A stretch of 64,000 nucleotides of DNA from Flavobacteriales bacterium (GCA_027491075.1 JAIXWX010000025.1:124001-188000), one strand, 5' to 3'; shown: positions 10,801 to 18,131, counted from the stretch's first letter. Made by a program: numbers and translations. Notes: generated by a model from the sequence alone, not told the origin.

Positions 10801-11006
10801 AAGTTGCCGGAAGTGAGATACAAATCTCCATTTCCTTGAGAAGATATGGTTAAAAAAACATCGCTATAGCAGCAAGAGCTGTTATCTATAACCGCATCAG
10901 GATTGTAGTTGGTTGCCGTTGGATCCGTGCAACCTAAGACATCAGTTTGGGAATACGAACAAAAGGCGAGTGTTAAGAGAAGTAATGTGCTTAAATATTT
11001 TTTCAT
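7830..11006 (-). CDS. giant Cys-rich GCTDP-repeat T9SS-secreted protein (copy B)
   Basis: A 1058-residue paralogue of the protein at 4092-6893. Signal peptide about 1-19 (ends FCSYSQ). There is one single motif (LGCTDPTATNYNPDAV) and six paired Cys-rich motifs such as SGCMDSSACNYDPQANC joined to YGCTDPTAINFDANATINSG, each pair separated by 70-90 residues of beta-rich, aromatic sequence. The C-terminal 85 residues are a type A T9SS sorting domain (NLFNAYPNPSNGIIQLAGP, MDMTGRVVFEKYY, GYYQIKI). Compared with copy A it has one more repeat pair, consistent with growth by internal duplication. Many CC and C-x3-C pairs suggest disulfide-stabilised modules. Function unknown; surface adhesion or display is only a guess. 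Confidence 0.85.
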   Translation of the reverse strand: MKKYLSTLLLLTLAFCSYSQTDVLGCTDPTATNYNPDAVIDNSSCCYSDVFLTISSQGNGDLYLTSGNFTSWDYIHFPGTSTFCSDIGCLTFDILNYGPTPLEISFTDSDGNNYTLTVAPFESSIFESSIGGTISGCMDSSACNYDPQANCPGECSYDCYGCTDPTAINFDANATINSGTCCYDQNTYYTVISEGPIVLYANSYATGEFAYANYPNSNGFCMSSSCFDINVFALEDEGLTNFQVYTAAGELIAQGAASATSATLLNVSLDGTSACGDPSACNYLPNVTCIDNSLCDYSCLGCTDSAAINYDPNATIDDGSCCNSDSWATLVAEENVYVYISNYSIGIFEQVYLIANEPQNVCLPPGCYNIELYTENFDVLGFNTTITSSAGTLLFETTLNSNFFFSQFAYDAISGCGEPGACNYDPTVTCSDHSLCDYSCYGCTNPEASNFNPDATIDDQSCCLNTYTISASVDLSWSLSSSLGNLYYYGDTQFGQNEMCVNEGCFYLTLYSWDFVPFTYAILDEEGNVVIEGSSDSGNHAYANFSVNAIEGCLDPSACNYNPEANCWVQSSCTYDCYGCTDTNAANFNPTASINDNSCCYDDYYTIQTSVDTYWYAYSLSGSGAYYAGGNQTSTGFCMDESCFGVSIYSIFGQPISYTIYAPDGSVFAQSEEQNTGFVELVFGGNQTIGCADPLACNFDPAADCGYYWLCDYSCYGCTDPTAPNYNANATINDGSCCTSSWFTVEFSGPAFWIVYNNTTGEYTAGNYPDQNGFCNSGDCVILQAYSYSGESLTYTVYDEMQSVVESGIAEQFGFINVPLSFSDSDIPGCNDPLACNFNPAATCNAGNCVYYCGGCLDPTAINYDPNAGFDDGSCFYDIEPPMFVLETEEDLTQEQYYVRADVLQLGNGAPYILSNDQNTQMMMVNENGQYMFGPFSCGEDVTISVNSAVYGMQEYMISDPLSGGCGIIQNTSETKVEMNLFNAYPNPSNGIIQLAGPVSENTTVRIMDMTGRVVFEKYYDQMNTTSPLDLQFLSNGYYQIKIIQSDRNENLPIIIKK

Positions 11007-11262
11007 AATCTGTTTTTGGGTGCTACAATACCTAAGATGCTATTCAATGCAAAGAGGTTGCATACAAAAGTTAGGGGAAAATGCATTTAATCAGGAAGTT
11101 AGGTTGGTGTTTGGGGGTGTAGAATATTGATTTTAAAAATCTAAAGTGTTTAACGTGTTGTGAATTTCGTTAAACAAAATAGTAAATAACCTTACGTTAA
11201 TGGGGAATTTTAACAAATGCTAGAAGTTCAAGAAGTAGTTCTAAAAAAAAAATTGGTATAAG
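11007..11262. other. gene-free stretch with GTTAA-type inverted repeats
   Basis: No credible gene is present. It contains a perfect 8-bp inverted repeat GTTTAACG (11148-11155) / CGTTAAAC (11168-11175), followed by related GTTAA and TTAAC words near 11200-11215. The region must hold the promoter of the minus-strand repeat-protein gene starting at 11006, but I could not settle on a clear TAnnTTTG box for it. The repeats could be an operator between that gene and the divergent RNA candidate to the right. Confidence 0.4.
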
Positions 11263-11294
11263 TTGAGTCTAAAAGGTAACAAAGTATAACTTTG
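11263..11294 (+). promoter_or_regulatory. Bacteroidota-type promoter for the RNA candidate
   Basis: TTG at 11263-11265 and TAACTTTG at 11287-11294, separated by 21 bases, match the Bacteroidota sigma-A pattern TTG / TAnnTTTG. The predicted start is near 11300-11303. There is no protein gene to serve on this strand before 16096, so the promoter points to a short transcript. Confidence 0.55.
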
Positions 11295-11301
11295 TCGGTA
11301 T

Positions 11302-11426
11302 AAAACACTGCGCTGTTAAAAGTGCAGAGTCTATGTGAAGGGAGAAATCGGGATAATTTTCTCTCAGGTCATAGTTATTTAAGTAATCAAGAGCCAATAA
11401 AGCCCCACAACGAGTGGGGCTTTTTG
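11302..11426 (+). ncRNA. candidate small structured RNA of about 125 nt
   Basis: Between a good promoter (-7 box ending 11294) and a strong terminator hairpin (11399-11425) lie about 125 bases without a plausible reading frame. Two further hairpins are visible: CTGCGC (about 11309) with GTGCAG around the loop TGTTAAAA, and GGAGAAA (about 11341) with TTTCTCT. The transcript would be free-standing, between two minus-strand genes and opposite to both. It does not match the SRP RNA, tmRNA or RNase P cores that I know; a 6S-like role cannot be excluded. Family unknown. Confidence 0.42.
11397..11426 (+). terminator. intrinsic terminator of the RNA candidate
   Basis: AAAGCCCCAC and GTGGGGCTTTTT form a 10-bp GC-rich stem around AACGA, followed by T5 on the plus strand. 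It lies 20 bases beyond the end of the minus-strand gene at 11446 and may also end that transcript, although the minus-strand T run is weaker. Confidence 0.8.
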
Positions 11427-11445
11427 GTTATATACGATTTTAGTA

Positions 11446-12480
11446 TTAGCGATTCGCACTGCGCGATAATATGTTCTTTAGCTCCATTATAGAAGCGACA
11501 TCGGGACTCTTGATGACCTTATCGATTTGAGTTTTGAGATCTTCATGCAGTTCTTGCTGAGCTGTTTGCAGGTTGTGTTTTTGTTTTTCTAATTCTTCTA
11601 ATTTCCGTTTTAAATCGCGAACGGTTTGATCACTAAAAATTAATTGTTTTTGTTTTAAGCTTAATTCCTCATGGTAAGCCGAATGAACGGCTACACTTTG
11701 TTCTGCAATTCCGTTTTTCTTTTTGTATTTCATAAATACAAGCAACAACAATAGCGCAAGACTGACGGTGGTGGCGATAAGGGTTATGTTTAGCGCAGTC
11801 AGTATTTTTTTTGATGAATCAGTATTTGGGACGACTGGTTGGGGTTTTTCTTTGTTAGTTGAAAGATGGTTTATTAATCCTTGAACGAATCCTTCATATT
11901 GCGATTTTTGAAATTGGTGAAAAGCTATTAGCGAATCTTGAGCTTCCGTTAGTTTGTCTCTTTTCTTATAAATTGAAGCGAATCTTTTTTTCTCTTCGAG
12001 TAAATGCAAATTCAAATAGGGGTTTTTTGAAAGAAATAATATAGAATCTATGCATTGAAAAATAAGTTGTTTATCTTTAATGAGTGATTGAAAATTATGC
12101 ATCGTTCTAAGATTATGCAGTGCATTTTCGATGGAGGAAAATTCTAAATTCTTAAGACTATCTTTTAATACTGAAATATCTTGTTTTTTAATCTTTCTTT
12201 TCTTAGAAGGATTAGCACCTTTGATTTGTTCTTCGTATTGAAGCAGCACGCTATCTGAAATGAGGTATTTGGCTTTTTCAATGGCTTTAGAATTCAATTG
12301 TTTTGTTGAAGCAATTTGCAGCAATGCATAAGGATTGTTTTGATCTAGTAGTGCTGTAAAGATCTTGTTCCAATAAGCGGTATCGCTCGAGGGAGTGTTG
12401 AAAGTGGTGTCAGAAACTTGAGAAAGTCCGTGAAGACCTCCAAATAAAATGATCAACAGGATCAATCTACTTTTTCGCAT
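11446..12480 (-). CDS. membrane protein with periplasmic helical part and C-terminal coiled coil, unknown function
   Basis: A 344-residue protein starting at ATG 12480, which is preferred because a signal peptide (MRKSRLILLIILFGGLHGLSQ) begins there. A longer frame to 12564 would only extend into the upstream gene. Residues 25-190 are helical and charged, with the pattern QNPYALLQIASTKQLN. A transmembrane helix (LTALNITLIATTVSLALLLLLVF) follows near 215-240, then about 75 residues of cytoplasmic coiled coil (LKRKLEELEKQKHNLQTAQQ). The start overlaps the end of the S41 peptidase gene by 14 bases, so translation is probably coupled. The layout resembles a sensor or scaffold rather than an enzyme. 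I do not recognise the family. Confidence 0.75.
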   Translation of the reverse strand: MRKSRLILLIILFGGLHGLSQVSDTTFNTPSSDTAYWNKIFTALLDQNNPYALLQIASTKQLNSKAIEKAKYLISDSVLLQYEEQIKGANPSKKRKIKKQDISVLKDSLKNLEFSSIENALHNLRTMHNFQSLIKDKQLIFQCIDSILFLSKNPYLNLHLLEEKKRFASIYKKRDKLTEAQDSLIAFHQFQKSQYEGFVQGLINHLSTNKEKPQPVVPNTDSSKKILTALNITLIATTVSLALLLLLVFMKYKKKNGIAEQSVAVHSAYHEELSLKQKQLIFSDQTVRDLKRKLEELEKQKHNLQTAQQELHEDLKTQIDKVIKSPDVASIMELKNILSRSANR

Positions 12481-13939
12481 TTTCTTTAATGTATTTTTTC
12501 CAAGCGGTAATGCATGCATCTTTTTTAATTGCGAGAAGTTCTGGTGTAACTTCAGCAAGAACATTTGGTTTTATAGGTGATTCTACATACTCAAAACGAT
12601 CATCGTAATTATATCGTATGGTGCTAATTGAGAATTTAAGTTTTGAGTTTTTCATTGTGTAAGATGCGGGGTTTCCAAAAGTTCCAGCATGCGGTCCGAG
12701 GCAGGGTTCTCCGATGATTAAACCTCGTTTATCATTATAAAATGAATTGGCAAAATCAACACCTGCGGAAGCGGTTAGTCCGTTTATGAAAAGAACACAG
12801 TTTCCTGTATAAACGTATTTTTCTTTTTGAATTTCTTTATCGAAAAAATACAAAGTGTCTAATTTTTCATCTTGAAGCTCCAACATTTTAATGAACCCTT
12901 TAACATCTTCATTTCTTCCAAAAAATAATTTTAGAATAAATTTTGCAAATCCATTGTCGTCTATAAATGATCTATCTCTTGCAAGTTTGCTTCCTTTTGC
13001 AATGATATTGTGAGGGGTGTTGTGTCCTTCTTTTTTCAGATAAGACATCAGTACCTCAACTTGGTGGCTGTGTCCGCCTCCATTGTCGCGAAGATCAACC
13101 GCGAGATATTGCACATTTTTTTCTTTGATTTCTTTGAACGCACTTCTTAAATATTTTTCTTGAGCTCTAATATTAGAGGGTGCAAATGTCCCCACTTTTA
13201 ATACCGCGAGGGAATCGTTAGCAGTAAATTTTAGGGAAAGATTTCTGCTGCCCTCTTTTTGTAGGCTTTTCTGACGTGCATACCATTTGTCTTTTTTATA
13301 GACAGGATATTTTATCTCTCTGATATCTTCTTCTCCATACGGTATGAAGTCTATGGTAAGGCTATCGCCCAGAGGATAGTCGAGTCCAATCACAGAGGTA
13401 AAAAGTGCATCCGTGATTCTGCGCTGGCCTGTAAGCGCATTGCCCTCAATAAGGCTGTATTTTAGTGCATCGGGGTAGAATTTGAACGCTTCTCGATTAT
13501 CGATGCAAGCCAATTTGGAACCAGGTGGGATCAAAGAATCGGCGTCTGAAATGGTGTACAACGCACCATCAATACTGATTACACGAATAGGCGCAATTCC
13601 CCTTTTATTTTCCAGCCACCATCGCTGAAGGTATTCGTAGTCAGGACCGGTGTGCGAGTCTTTTATCTGCCGAAGAAAACTACATGTAATCGCAAAAAAA
13701 GTCTTCAGACTTGTAGTTGAGTCGATGGATGCTTCTGCACGTTCAAAGGACTCGTTGAGTTTTTCCTTTGAAACGAATGCATACGGATTAGGATGTGCAG
13801 CAAGAATTTCTGAATATATGGCCTTCAAATCAGCCAAAAGAGCTTCTTTTCCAAGTAGGGTATCTAGAGACAGGTATTGTTGCCCCTTCGCAGGGAAGTA
13901 AAGGCTCAAACACACGAAGAGAACAAGAGTCAATCTCAT
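12467..13939 (-). CDS. S41-family (C-terminal processing-like) serine peptidase, secreted
   Basis: A 490-residue protein with a cleavable signal peptide (MRLTLVLFVCLSLYFPAKGQ). An N-terminal helical domain (about 25-110) is followed by a domain with a PDZ-like position (about 120-220) and the S41 peptidase core (about 230-460). Core signatures are VDLRDNGGGHSHQVEVL and INGLTASAGVDFANS, where Ser391 aligns with the catalytic Ser of the family. GLIIGEPCLGPHAGTFGNP is the usual following strand and loop. Most likely periplasmic or outer-membrane associated. The first base of its ATG overlaps the stop codon of paaZ (ATGA at 13936-13939), and its end overlaps the coiled-coil membrane protein, giving a three-gene operon. 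Substrate unknown. Confidence 0.85.
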   Translation of the reverse strand: MRLTLVLFVCLSLYFPAKGQQYLSLDTLLGKEALLADLKAIYSEILAAHPNPYAFVSKEKLNESFERAEASIDSTTSLKTFFAITCSFLRQIKDSHTGPDYEYLQRWWLENKRGIAPIRVISIDGALYTISDADSLIPPGSKLACIDNREAFKFYPDALKYSLIEGNALTGQRRITDALFTSVIGLDYPLGDSLTIDFIPYGEEDIREIKYPVYKKDKWYARQKSLQKEGSRNLSLKFTANDSLAVLKVGTFAPSNIRAQEKYLRSAFKEIKEKNVQYLAVDLRDNGGGHSHQVEVLMSYLKKEGHNTPHNIIAKGSKLARDRSFIDDNGFAKFILKLFFGRNEDVKGFIKMLELQDEKLDTLYFFDKEIQKEKYVYTGNCVLFINGLTASAGVDFANSFYNDKRGLIIGEPCLGPHAGTFGNPASYTMKNSKLKFSISTIRYNYDDRFEYVESPIKPNVLAEVTPELLAIKKDACITAWKKYIKENAKK

Positions 13940-15984
13940 TCCTGATTGCGTTTTTTTACCATGGTAAGGATGGTTGCGAGCGCTACAGTTTCTCCTGTTT
14001 CATCATATACGTCTACTAAGAATTTTACAATTCCTTTAGCAATGTCCTCAGGTGATTTTTTTTCTTGATCCACTTTTTCTTTAACTGTAAAGCGAACACC
14101 AATTGTCATACCCGGGTACACAGGCTTGGTGAATCGCGCCTCATCGAGGCCATAATTTAATAGAACGGGTCCTTTCTTAGGATCGACGAAAAGACCAGCT
14201 GCCTTGGATAAAACGAAGTATCCGTGTGCCACACGTCTTTCGAAAATCGTGCCCTCTAATGAGGTCGCATCCATATGTGCATAGAAATTATCACCGCTCA
14301 CATTTGCAAAGTTGACGATGTCTGCTTCGGTAACAGTGTGTTTGTGTGTGAATACTGTTTCTCCGACGTGCATTTCTTCGAAGTGTTTTCTAAACAAATG
14401 AGGATTGGCTTCGGGCTGTTCTGCACCATATTGATAGACATTGGTAACAGCAGTTAGAAAACTGGGTGATCCTTGAATGGCTGTTCTTTGAAGATAATGA
14501 AGCACGCCTCGTTTTCCACCCATTTCCTCGCCACCTCCAGCTCTTCCGGGTCCTCCATGCACAAGCAATGGCATCGGTGATCCATGACCAGTACTTTCTT
14601 TAGCACTTTCTCTGTTGAGAATTAAAACACGTCCATGATAGGAAGCGCTGCCAATGGTAAAATCTCTCGCTATTTTTTTGTCATAGGTTGCAATGCTACA
14701 TACAAGACTTCCTTTACCCATCTTGGTGATTTGTATGGCGTCATCCAATGTTTTATAAGGCATGAGTGTGGTAATAGGTCCAAAAGCCTCCACTTCATGC
14801 GTAAGAGTATTGGTAAATGGATCTTTATTTAGCAGAAGAATAGGAGAGAAGAATGCACCTTTATTGTAATCAGCATCGATCAACTGAAGTGTTTCAGGAT
14901 TGCCATAAACAATCTCCGATTGAGTTTTCAGCAGTTGTAGTTTTTCCAGTACATCTTCTCGTTGAGACATTCCAGCTAAGGCGCCCATTCTAACGTTTTC
15001 ATTTCTTGGATCGCCCACTGCGGTTTTTCCGAAAGCTTGACCCAATGCTATTTGCACATCTTCTATATATTTCTCGGGAACAATAACTCTTCGAATGGCG
15101 GTACATTTTTGACCGCACTTTACGGTTACTTCTTTTCGTACTTCTTTGATGAACGCATCAAACTCCGGTGTACCAGGAGCTGCGTCTTCTCCAAGAACAC
15201 ATGCATTTAGAGAATCTGCTTCCATATTGAATGGCACTGCTTCATCCACAATGCGAGGGTGTCTTTTGAGCATTCTACCTGTATGGGCACTTCCGGTGAA
15301 TGTCACTACATCTTGAGAGATAATATGATCCAAAAGTCCTTCTGCGCTGCCACAAATCAACTGCAATGCCCCCTCTGGAAGAATTCCCGAAGCGATGATG
15401 TCTTTTGTTATAGCTTCTGTTAAGTAGGAAGTAATCGTTGCTGGTTTAACAACAGCGGGCATTCCCGCCAATAGATTTACGGCAATTTTCTCCAACATTC
15501 CCCAAATAGGAAAATTGAATGCATTGATATGTATTGCCACTCCTTCCTTCGGAACCATGATATGGTGACCGATGAAAGTGCCGCCCTTCGAAAGTTTGGC
15601 CGTTTCTCCATCTACATAATATGTTTCGTTGGGGAACTGTCGACGCAGACTAGCATAGGCAAACAAGTTTCCTATTCCACCATCAATATCAATCCATGAG
15701 TCAATTTTAGTTGCCCCAGTGCGATAGGATAGTTCGTAATACGAAGCTTTTCGCTCATTTAAGAAAAGAGCTAAATTTTTGAGCATACGACCTCTTTCAT
15801 GAAAGGTCATTTTACGAAGCGCGAAGCCGCCCGTCGATCTTGCATATTGAAGCATTGCTCCGAAATCCAGTCCATCAGAGCTTGCAGTAGCGATGGAGTC
15901 GCCAGTCACTGCATCAAAAAGGGTTTTATGATTTTTCGCTCCCGATATCCATTGACCGAGAGCATAATTCTGCAAAGTATTCAT
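13936..15984 (-). CDS. paaZ: PaaZ: oxepin-CoA hydrolase / semialdehyde dehydrogenase
   Basis: A 682-residue bifunctional cytoplasmic enzyme of aerobic phenylacetate degradation. Known role: the C-terminal MaoC-like hydratase opens the ring of oxepin-CoA and the N-terminal aldehyde dehydrogenase oxidises the resulting semialdehyde with NADP. The ALDH domain (about 1-520) has the general base Glu255 (FNMEADSLNACVLG) and nucleophile Cys294 (KCGQKCTAIRRV). The MaoC domain covers about 540-680 (HTVTEADIVNFANVSGD, RRVAHGYFVLSKAAGL). A start three codons earlier would be TTG and lies inside the promoter -7 box, so ATG 15984 is chosen. No paaABCDE, paaG or paaK is nearby, so the rest of the pathway must be elsewhere or the enzyme has another role. 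Confidence 0.93.
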   Translation of the reverse strand: MNTLQNYALGQWISGAKNHKTLFDAVTGDSIATASSDGLDFGAMLQYARSTGGFALRKMTFHERGRMLKNLALFLNERKASYYELSYRTGATKIDSWIDIDGGIGNLFAYASLRRQFPNETYYVDGETAKLSKGGTFIGHHIMVPKEGVAIHINAFNFPIWGMLEKIAVNLLAGMPAVVKPATITSYLTEAITKDIIASGILPEGALQLICGSAEGLLDHIISQDVVTFTGSAHTGRMLKRHPRIVDEAVPFNMEADSLNACVLGEDAAPGTPEFDAFIKEVRKEVTVKCGQKCTAIRRVIVPEKYIEDVQIALGQAFGKTAVGDPRNENVRMGALAGMSQREDVLEKLQLLKTQSEIVYGNPETLQLIDADYNKGAFFSPILLLNKDPFTNTLTHEVEAFGPITTLMPYKTLDDAIQITKMGKGSLVCSIATYDKKIARDFTIGSASYHGRVLILNRESAKESTGHGSPMPLLVHGGPGRAGGGEEMGGKRGVLHYLQRTAIQGSPSFLTAVTNVYQYGAEQPEANPHLFRKHFEEMHVGETVFTHKHTVTEADIVNFANVSGDNFYAHMDATSLEGTIFERRVAHGYFVLSKAAGLFVDPKKGPVLLNYGLDEARFTKPVYPGMTIGVRFTVKEKVDQEKKSPEDIAKGIVKFLVDVYDETGETVALATILTMVKKRNQE

Positions 15985-15990
15985 AGTTGT

Positions 15991-15998
15991 CAAATATA
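15991..15998 (-). promoter_or_regulatory. -7 promoter box of paaZ, six bases from ATG
   Basis: On the minus strand TATATTTG matches TAnnTTTG perfectly and is followed by ACAACT and then the paaZ ATG. With the usual 5-7 bases between box and start site, transcription would begin at or next to the A of ATG, giving a leaderless or nearly leaderless mRNA. No convincing TTG at -33 was seen. Confidence 0.5.
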
Positions 15999-16033
15999 CT
16001 GGAAAGGGTAAAATTCCTTTTCGAAAAAAAAAG

Positions 16034-16063
16034 TTGCAGATATCATTCCTTTGAGTATATTTG
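16034..16063 (+). promoter_or_regulatory. promoter of the choice-of-anchor-L protein gene
   Basis: TTG (16034-16036), 19 bases, TATATTTG (16056-16063): a full match to the Bacteroidota housekeeping promoter. The start site would be near 16069, giving a leader of about 27 bases before ATG 16096. It is divergent from the paaZ promoter about 60 bases away. Confidence 0.7.
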
Positions 16064-16095
16064 TTTGAAAACCAATTTAATCTAAATCAAACTAC

Positions 16096-17631
16096 ATGAA
16101 AAATCTTTACATAATGGCGTGTTTGTTTTTTGCGGGAATAAGCATGCAAGCCCAAATCGTTGTGGATGCCAATGTATCTGCTCAGGAAGCAGTAGAGGAA
16201 TTTTTCTTAGGCAATGGTATCTTCATCAACAATCTCACCTACAATGGTCAGAGCGCGTCTGGGGTGTTGAACAACAAGATAGCTCCATTTGAGCAAACGG
16301 GTGCTGAAGGTGTAGGAATTTACTCAGGCCTTTTACTCTCCACAGGTGACGCGGCGAGCGTAGACTTAAATGCGTCTTCTAATCCGTCGGATTATTTTAC
16401 GACTCAAGATTTGGACATATTAAGCCTTCTTCCACAAGCTAGCTACATAGGTGAAGTGAGTGTGGTAGAATTTGATTTTATTGCCACTGGAGACTCTTTG
16501 GCATTTCAATATGTATTTGCATCAGATGAATATCCAGAATTTGTAAACTCAGTTTTCAATGATTATTTCGGATTCTTTGTAAGTGGTCCTGGAATACAAG
16601 GTCCTTTTACCAATGGCGCAGTGAATATTGCGAAGATTCCTGATACAGAAATAGGGGTAAGTATAAATAGTCTAAATGCGGATAGCTATTCACAGTATTA
16701 TGTAGACAACCAAAGTGGTTGGATTCCTGTTGGTTTTGACGCATGGACAACAGTACTTCATGCTTGTATAGGACAATTGGTAGTTGGAGAGACCTACCAT
16801 ATTAAGTTGATCATTACAGACGTGTCAGATTCTGCTCTAGACAGTGGAGTCTTTCTCAGTGGTTCTAGCTTTGACCAGTATTGCAATGCGGAAGATGGAC
16901 CTCGTTCTAGTGGATGCCTACTGAGTAGCCTAGATGCACGAGTGGAATACACCGAAACTTGTGGAACAGTAATGTTGTCTAATCTTTCAGATATTCAACT
17001 TGAAACAACGGGGTGTTATTTTGAAATGGGAGACGGAGGAACTACTGATGCGTGTGATTTGAATACCCTGTACTCTTATGAGGAACCTGGTGTATATGAG
17101 GTCAAGTTGGTGTATGATGTGAACGGATATAAGGCCAAGTTTACTGTCGCAGAAATTCTAGTAGGCATGACAGCAGCCCCCACACCGTCCATTATCGTTG
17201 AAAATGGAAATTTAGTTTTAGCCAATTGGGATGGAGATTCACAAATTCAATGGATGTTGAATGGAGAGCCAGTTCCGGGTGCAAATTCTCTTCAATGGAT
17301 TCCTCAAGCCAGCGGAAATTATAGCGTTCAAATGAACAATGGTTGTCCATCTGAGAGTGATGAAGTTTCGATAGTGGTTGGAGTAGAAGGAACTTATGTG
17401 GGCGAGCAGCTTTCAATCTATCCTAATCCTTCTCAAGGTACTGCTGTAGTTCGTTTGCCTTCAGGAGCGAGCCTATTGCAAATATTCAATACAGCAGGAC
17501 AACTCGTCTCATCAGAGAATGTGAATGGAATGAAAACCATAGAAATCACATTGCCAACAGGAGTATACAATGTTAGGACACTTAGCGACCAAGGTCAAAT
17601 CAGCGCTCCATTCCGTTGGATGGTGAAGTAA
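16096..17631 (+). CDS. T9SS-secreted protein with choice-of-anchor-L and PKD-like domains
   Basis: A 511-residue secreted protein. Signal peptide about 1-20 (ends SMQAQ). The choice-of-anchor-L domain covers about 25-260: GVGIYSGLLLSTGDAASV, VEFDFIATGDSLAFQYVFAS, DEYPEFVNSVFNDYFGFFVS, and a later GVFLSGSSF. This domain is found at the N-terminus of many Bacteroidota surface proteins. A PKD-like segment follows (about 290-355: FEMGDGGTTDACDLNTLYSY, EEPGVYEVKLVYD), then a short Ig-like segment and the type A T9SS sorting domain (about 430-511: LSIYPNPSQGTAVVRLPSG). It has its own promoter and terminator and stands alone. A specific function cannot be given. Confidence 0.85.
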   Translation: MKNLYIMACLFFAGISMQAQIVVDANVSAQEAVEEFFLGNGIFINNLTYNGQSASGVLNNKIAPFEQTGAEGVGIYSGLLLSTGDAASVDLNASSNPSDYFTTQDLDILSLLPQASYIGEVSVVEFDFIATGDSLAFQYVFASDEYPEFVNSVFNDYFGFFVSGPGIQGPFTNGAVNIAKIPDTEIGVSINSLNADSYSQYYVDNQSGWIPVGFDAWTTVLHACIGQLVVGETYHIKLIITDVSDSALDSGVFLSGSSFDQYCNAEDGPRSSGCLLSSLDARVEYTETCGTVMLSNLSDIQLETTGCYFEMGDGGTTDACDLNTLYSYEEPGVYEVKLVYDVNGYKAKFTVAEILVGMTAAPTPSIIVENGNLVLANWDGDSQIQWMLNGEPVPGANSLQWIPQASGNYSVQMNNGCPSESDEVSIVVGVEGTYVGEQLSIYPNPSQGTAVVRLPSGASLLQIFNTAGQLVSSENVNGMKTIEITLPTGVYNVRTLSDQGQISAPFRWMVK

Positions 17632-17653
17632 GCGTGTAATTTCTTCAAAATAT

Positions 17654-17694
17654 AATCCCAGCCTCCAATATTAACGAGGCTGGGATTTTTTTTT
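17654..17694 (+). terminator. intrinsic terminator
   Basis: AATCCCAGCCTC (17654-17665) pairs with GAGGCTGGGATT (17676-17687) across a 10-base loop and is followed by nine T. It ends the 511-residue protein gene and insulates it from the carbon-uptake operon that begins at 17781. Confidence 0.9.
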
Positions 17695-17780
17695 GAATAG
17701 GTTAATGGGAAGTTAATTTGTTTAATTCAATGTTATGATAGAAGGCGTTTGTGACTCTTTAGAGCATCTTTGTTTTGTTC

Positions 17781-18131
17781 ATGAAAAGTACCAAGAGAAT
17801 AAAGTCACTGTCACTCACGATCAATTTGTGGGTGTTATTGTTGGGTATCTTTTTAGGAACAAATGGCATTTCCTCTGCTTTTGGTGATGAGGATGAGAAT
17901 TGTGCAACAAGTCACTATTATTTTATAGAGGGAAATGCAGAGGCTGATTCAGATCAAGGCGGGGGAGAGGACGAAGATCAGTTATTTATCAGTAGTGAAA
18001 AAGAAATTCTATTCTCTCATTTCTATAATGGATACTTAAGAGAGTTTGAAAAGTCTTACGATAAAGTAAAGGGAAGCATTCCGCTTTACTTGCTCTATCA
18101 CAATTTCCGATTTGATGACAAGATAGCCTAA
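17781..18131 (+). CDS. small secreted or membrane-anchored protein heading the dabAB operon, unknown
   Basis: A 116-residue protein starting at ATG 17781 (the in-frame TTG six bases earlier is less likely). A basic N-terminus and one hydrophobic segment (LTINLWVLLLGIFLGTNGISS) form a signal peptide or anchor. An acidic, Gly-rich linker (GNAEADSDQGGGEDEDQ) is followed by a C-terminal helical region rich in aromatic residues (EILFSHFYNGYLREFEKSY, IPLYLLYHNFRFDD). There is a single Cys in the mature part. A terminator lies upstream and dabA starts 60 bases downstream with no terminator between, so it is probably co-transcribed with the DabAB-SulP genes. I know no family for it; an accessory or assembly role is inference from position alone. 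Confidence 0.65.
   Translation: MKSTKRIKSLSLTINLWVLLLGIFLGTNGISSAFGDEDENCATSHYYFIEGNAEADSDQGGGEDEDQLFISSEKEILFSHFYNGYLREFEKSYDKVKGSIPLYLLYHNFRFDDKIA

Noticed and set aside
12481-12564. 28-residue N-terminal extension of the membrane/coiled-coil protein
   Set aside because: It lies wholly inside the S41 peptidase gene, and a clear signal peptide begins at 12480.
15985-15993. TTG start for paaZ (three extra residues)
   Set aside because: The TTG is the end of the TATATTTG promoter box; the ATG at 15984 is the sensible start.
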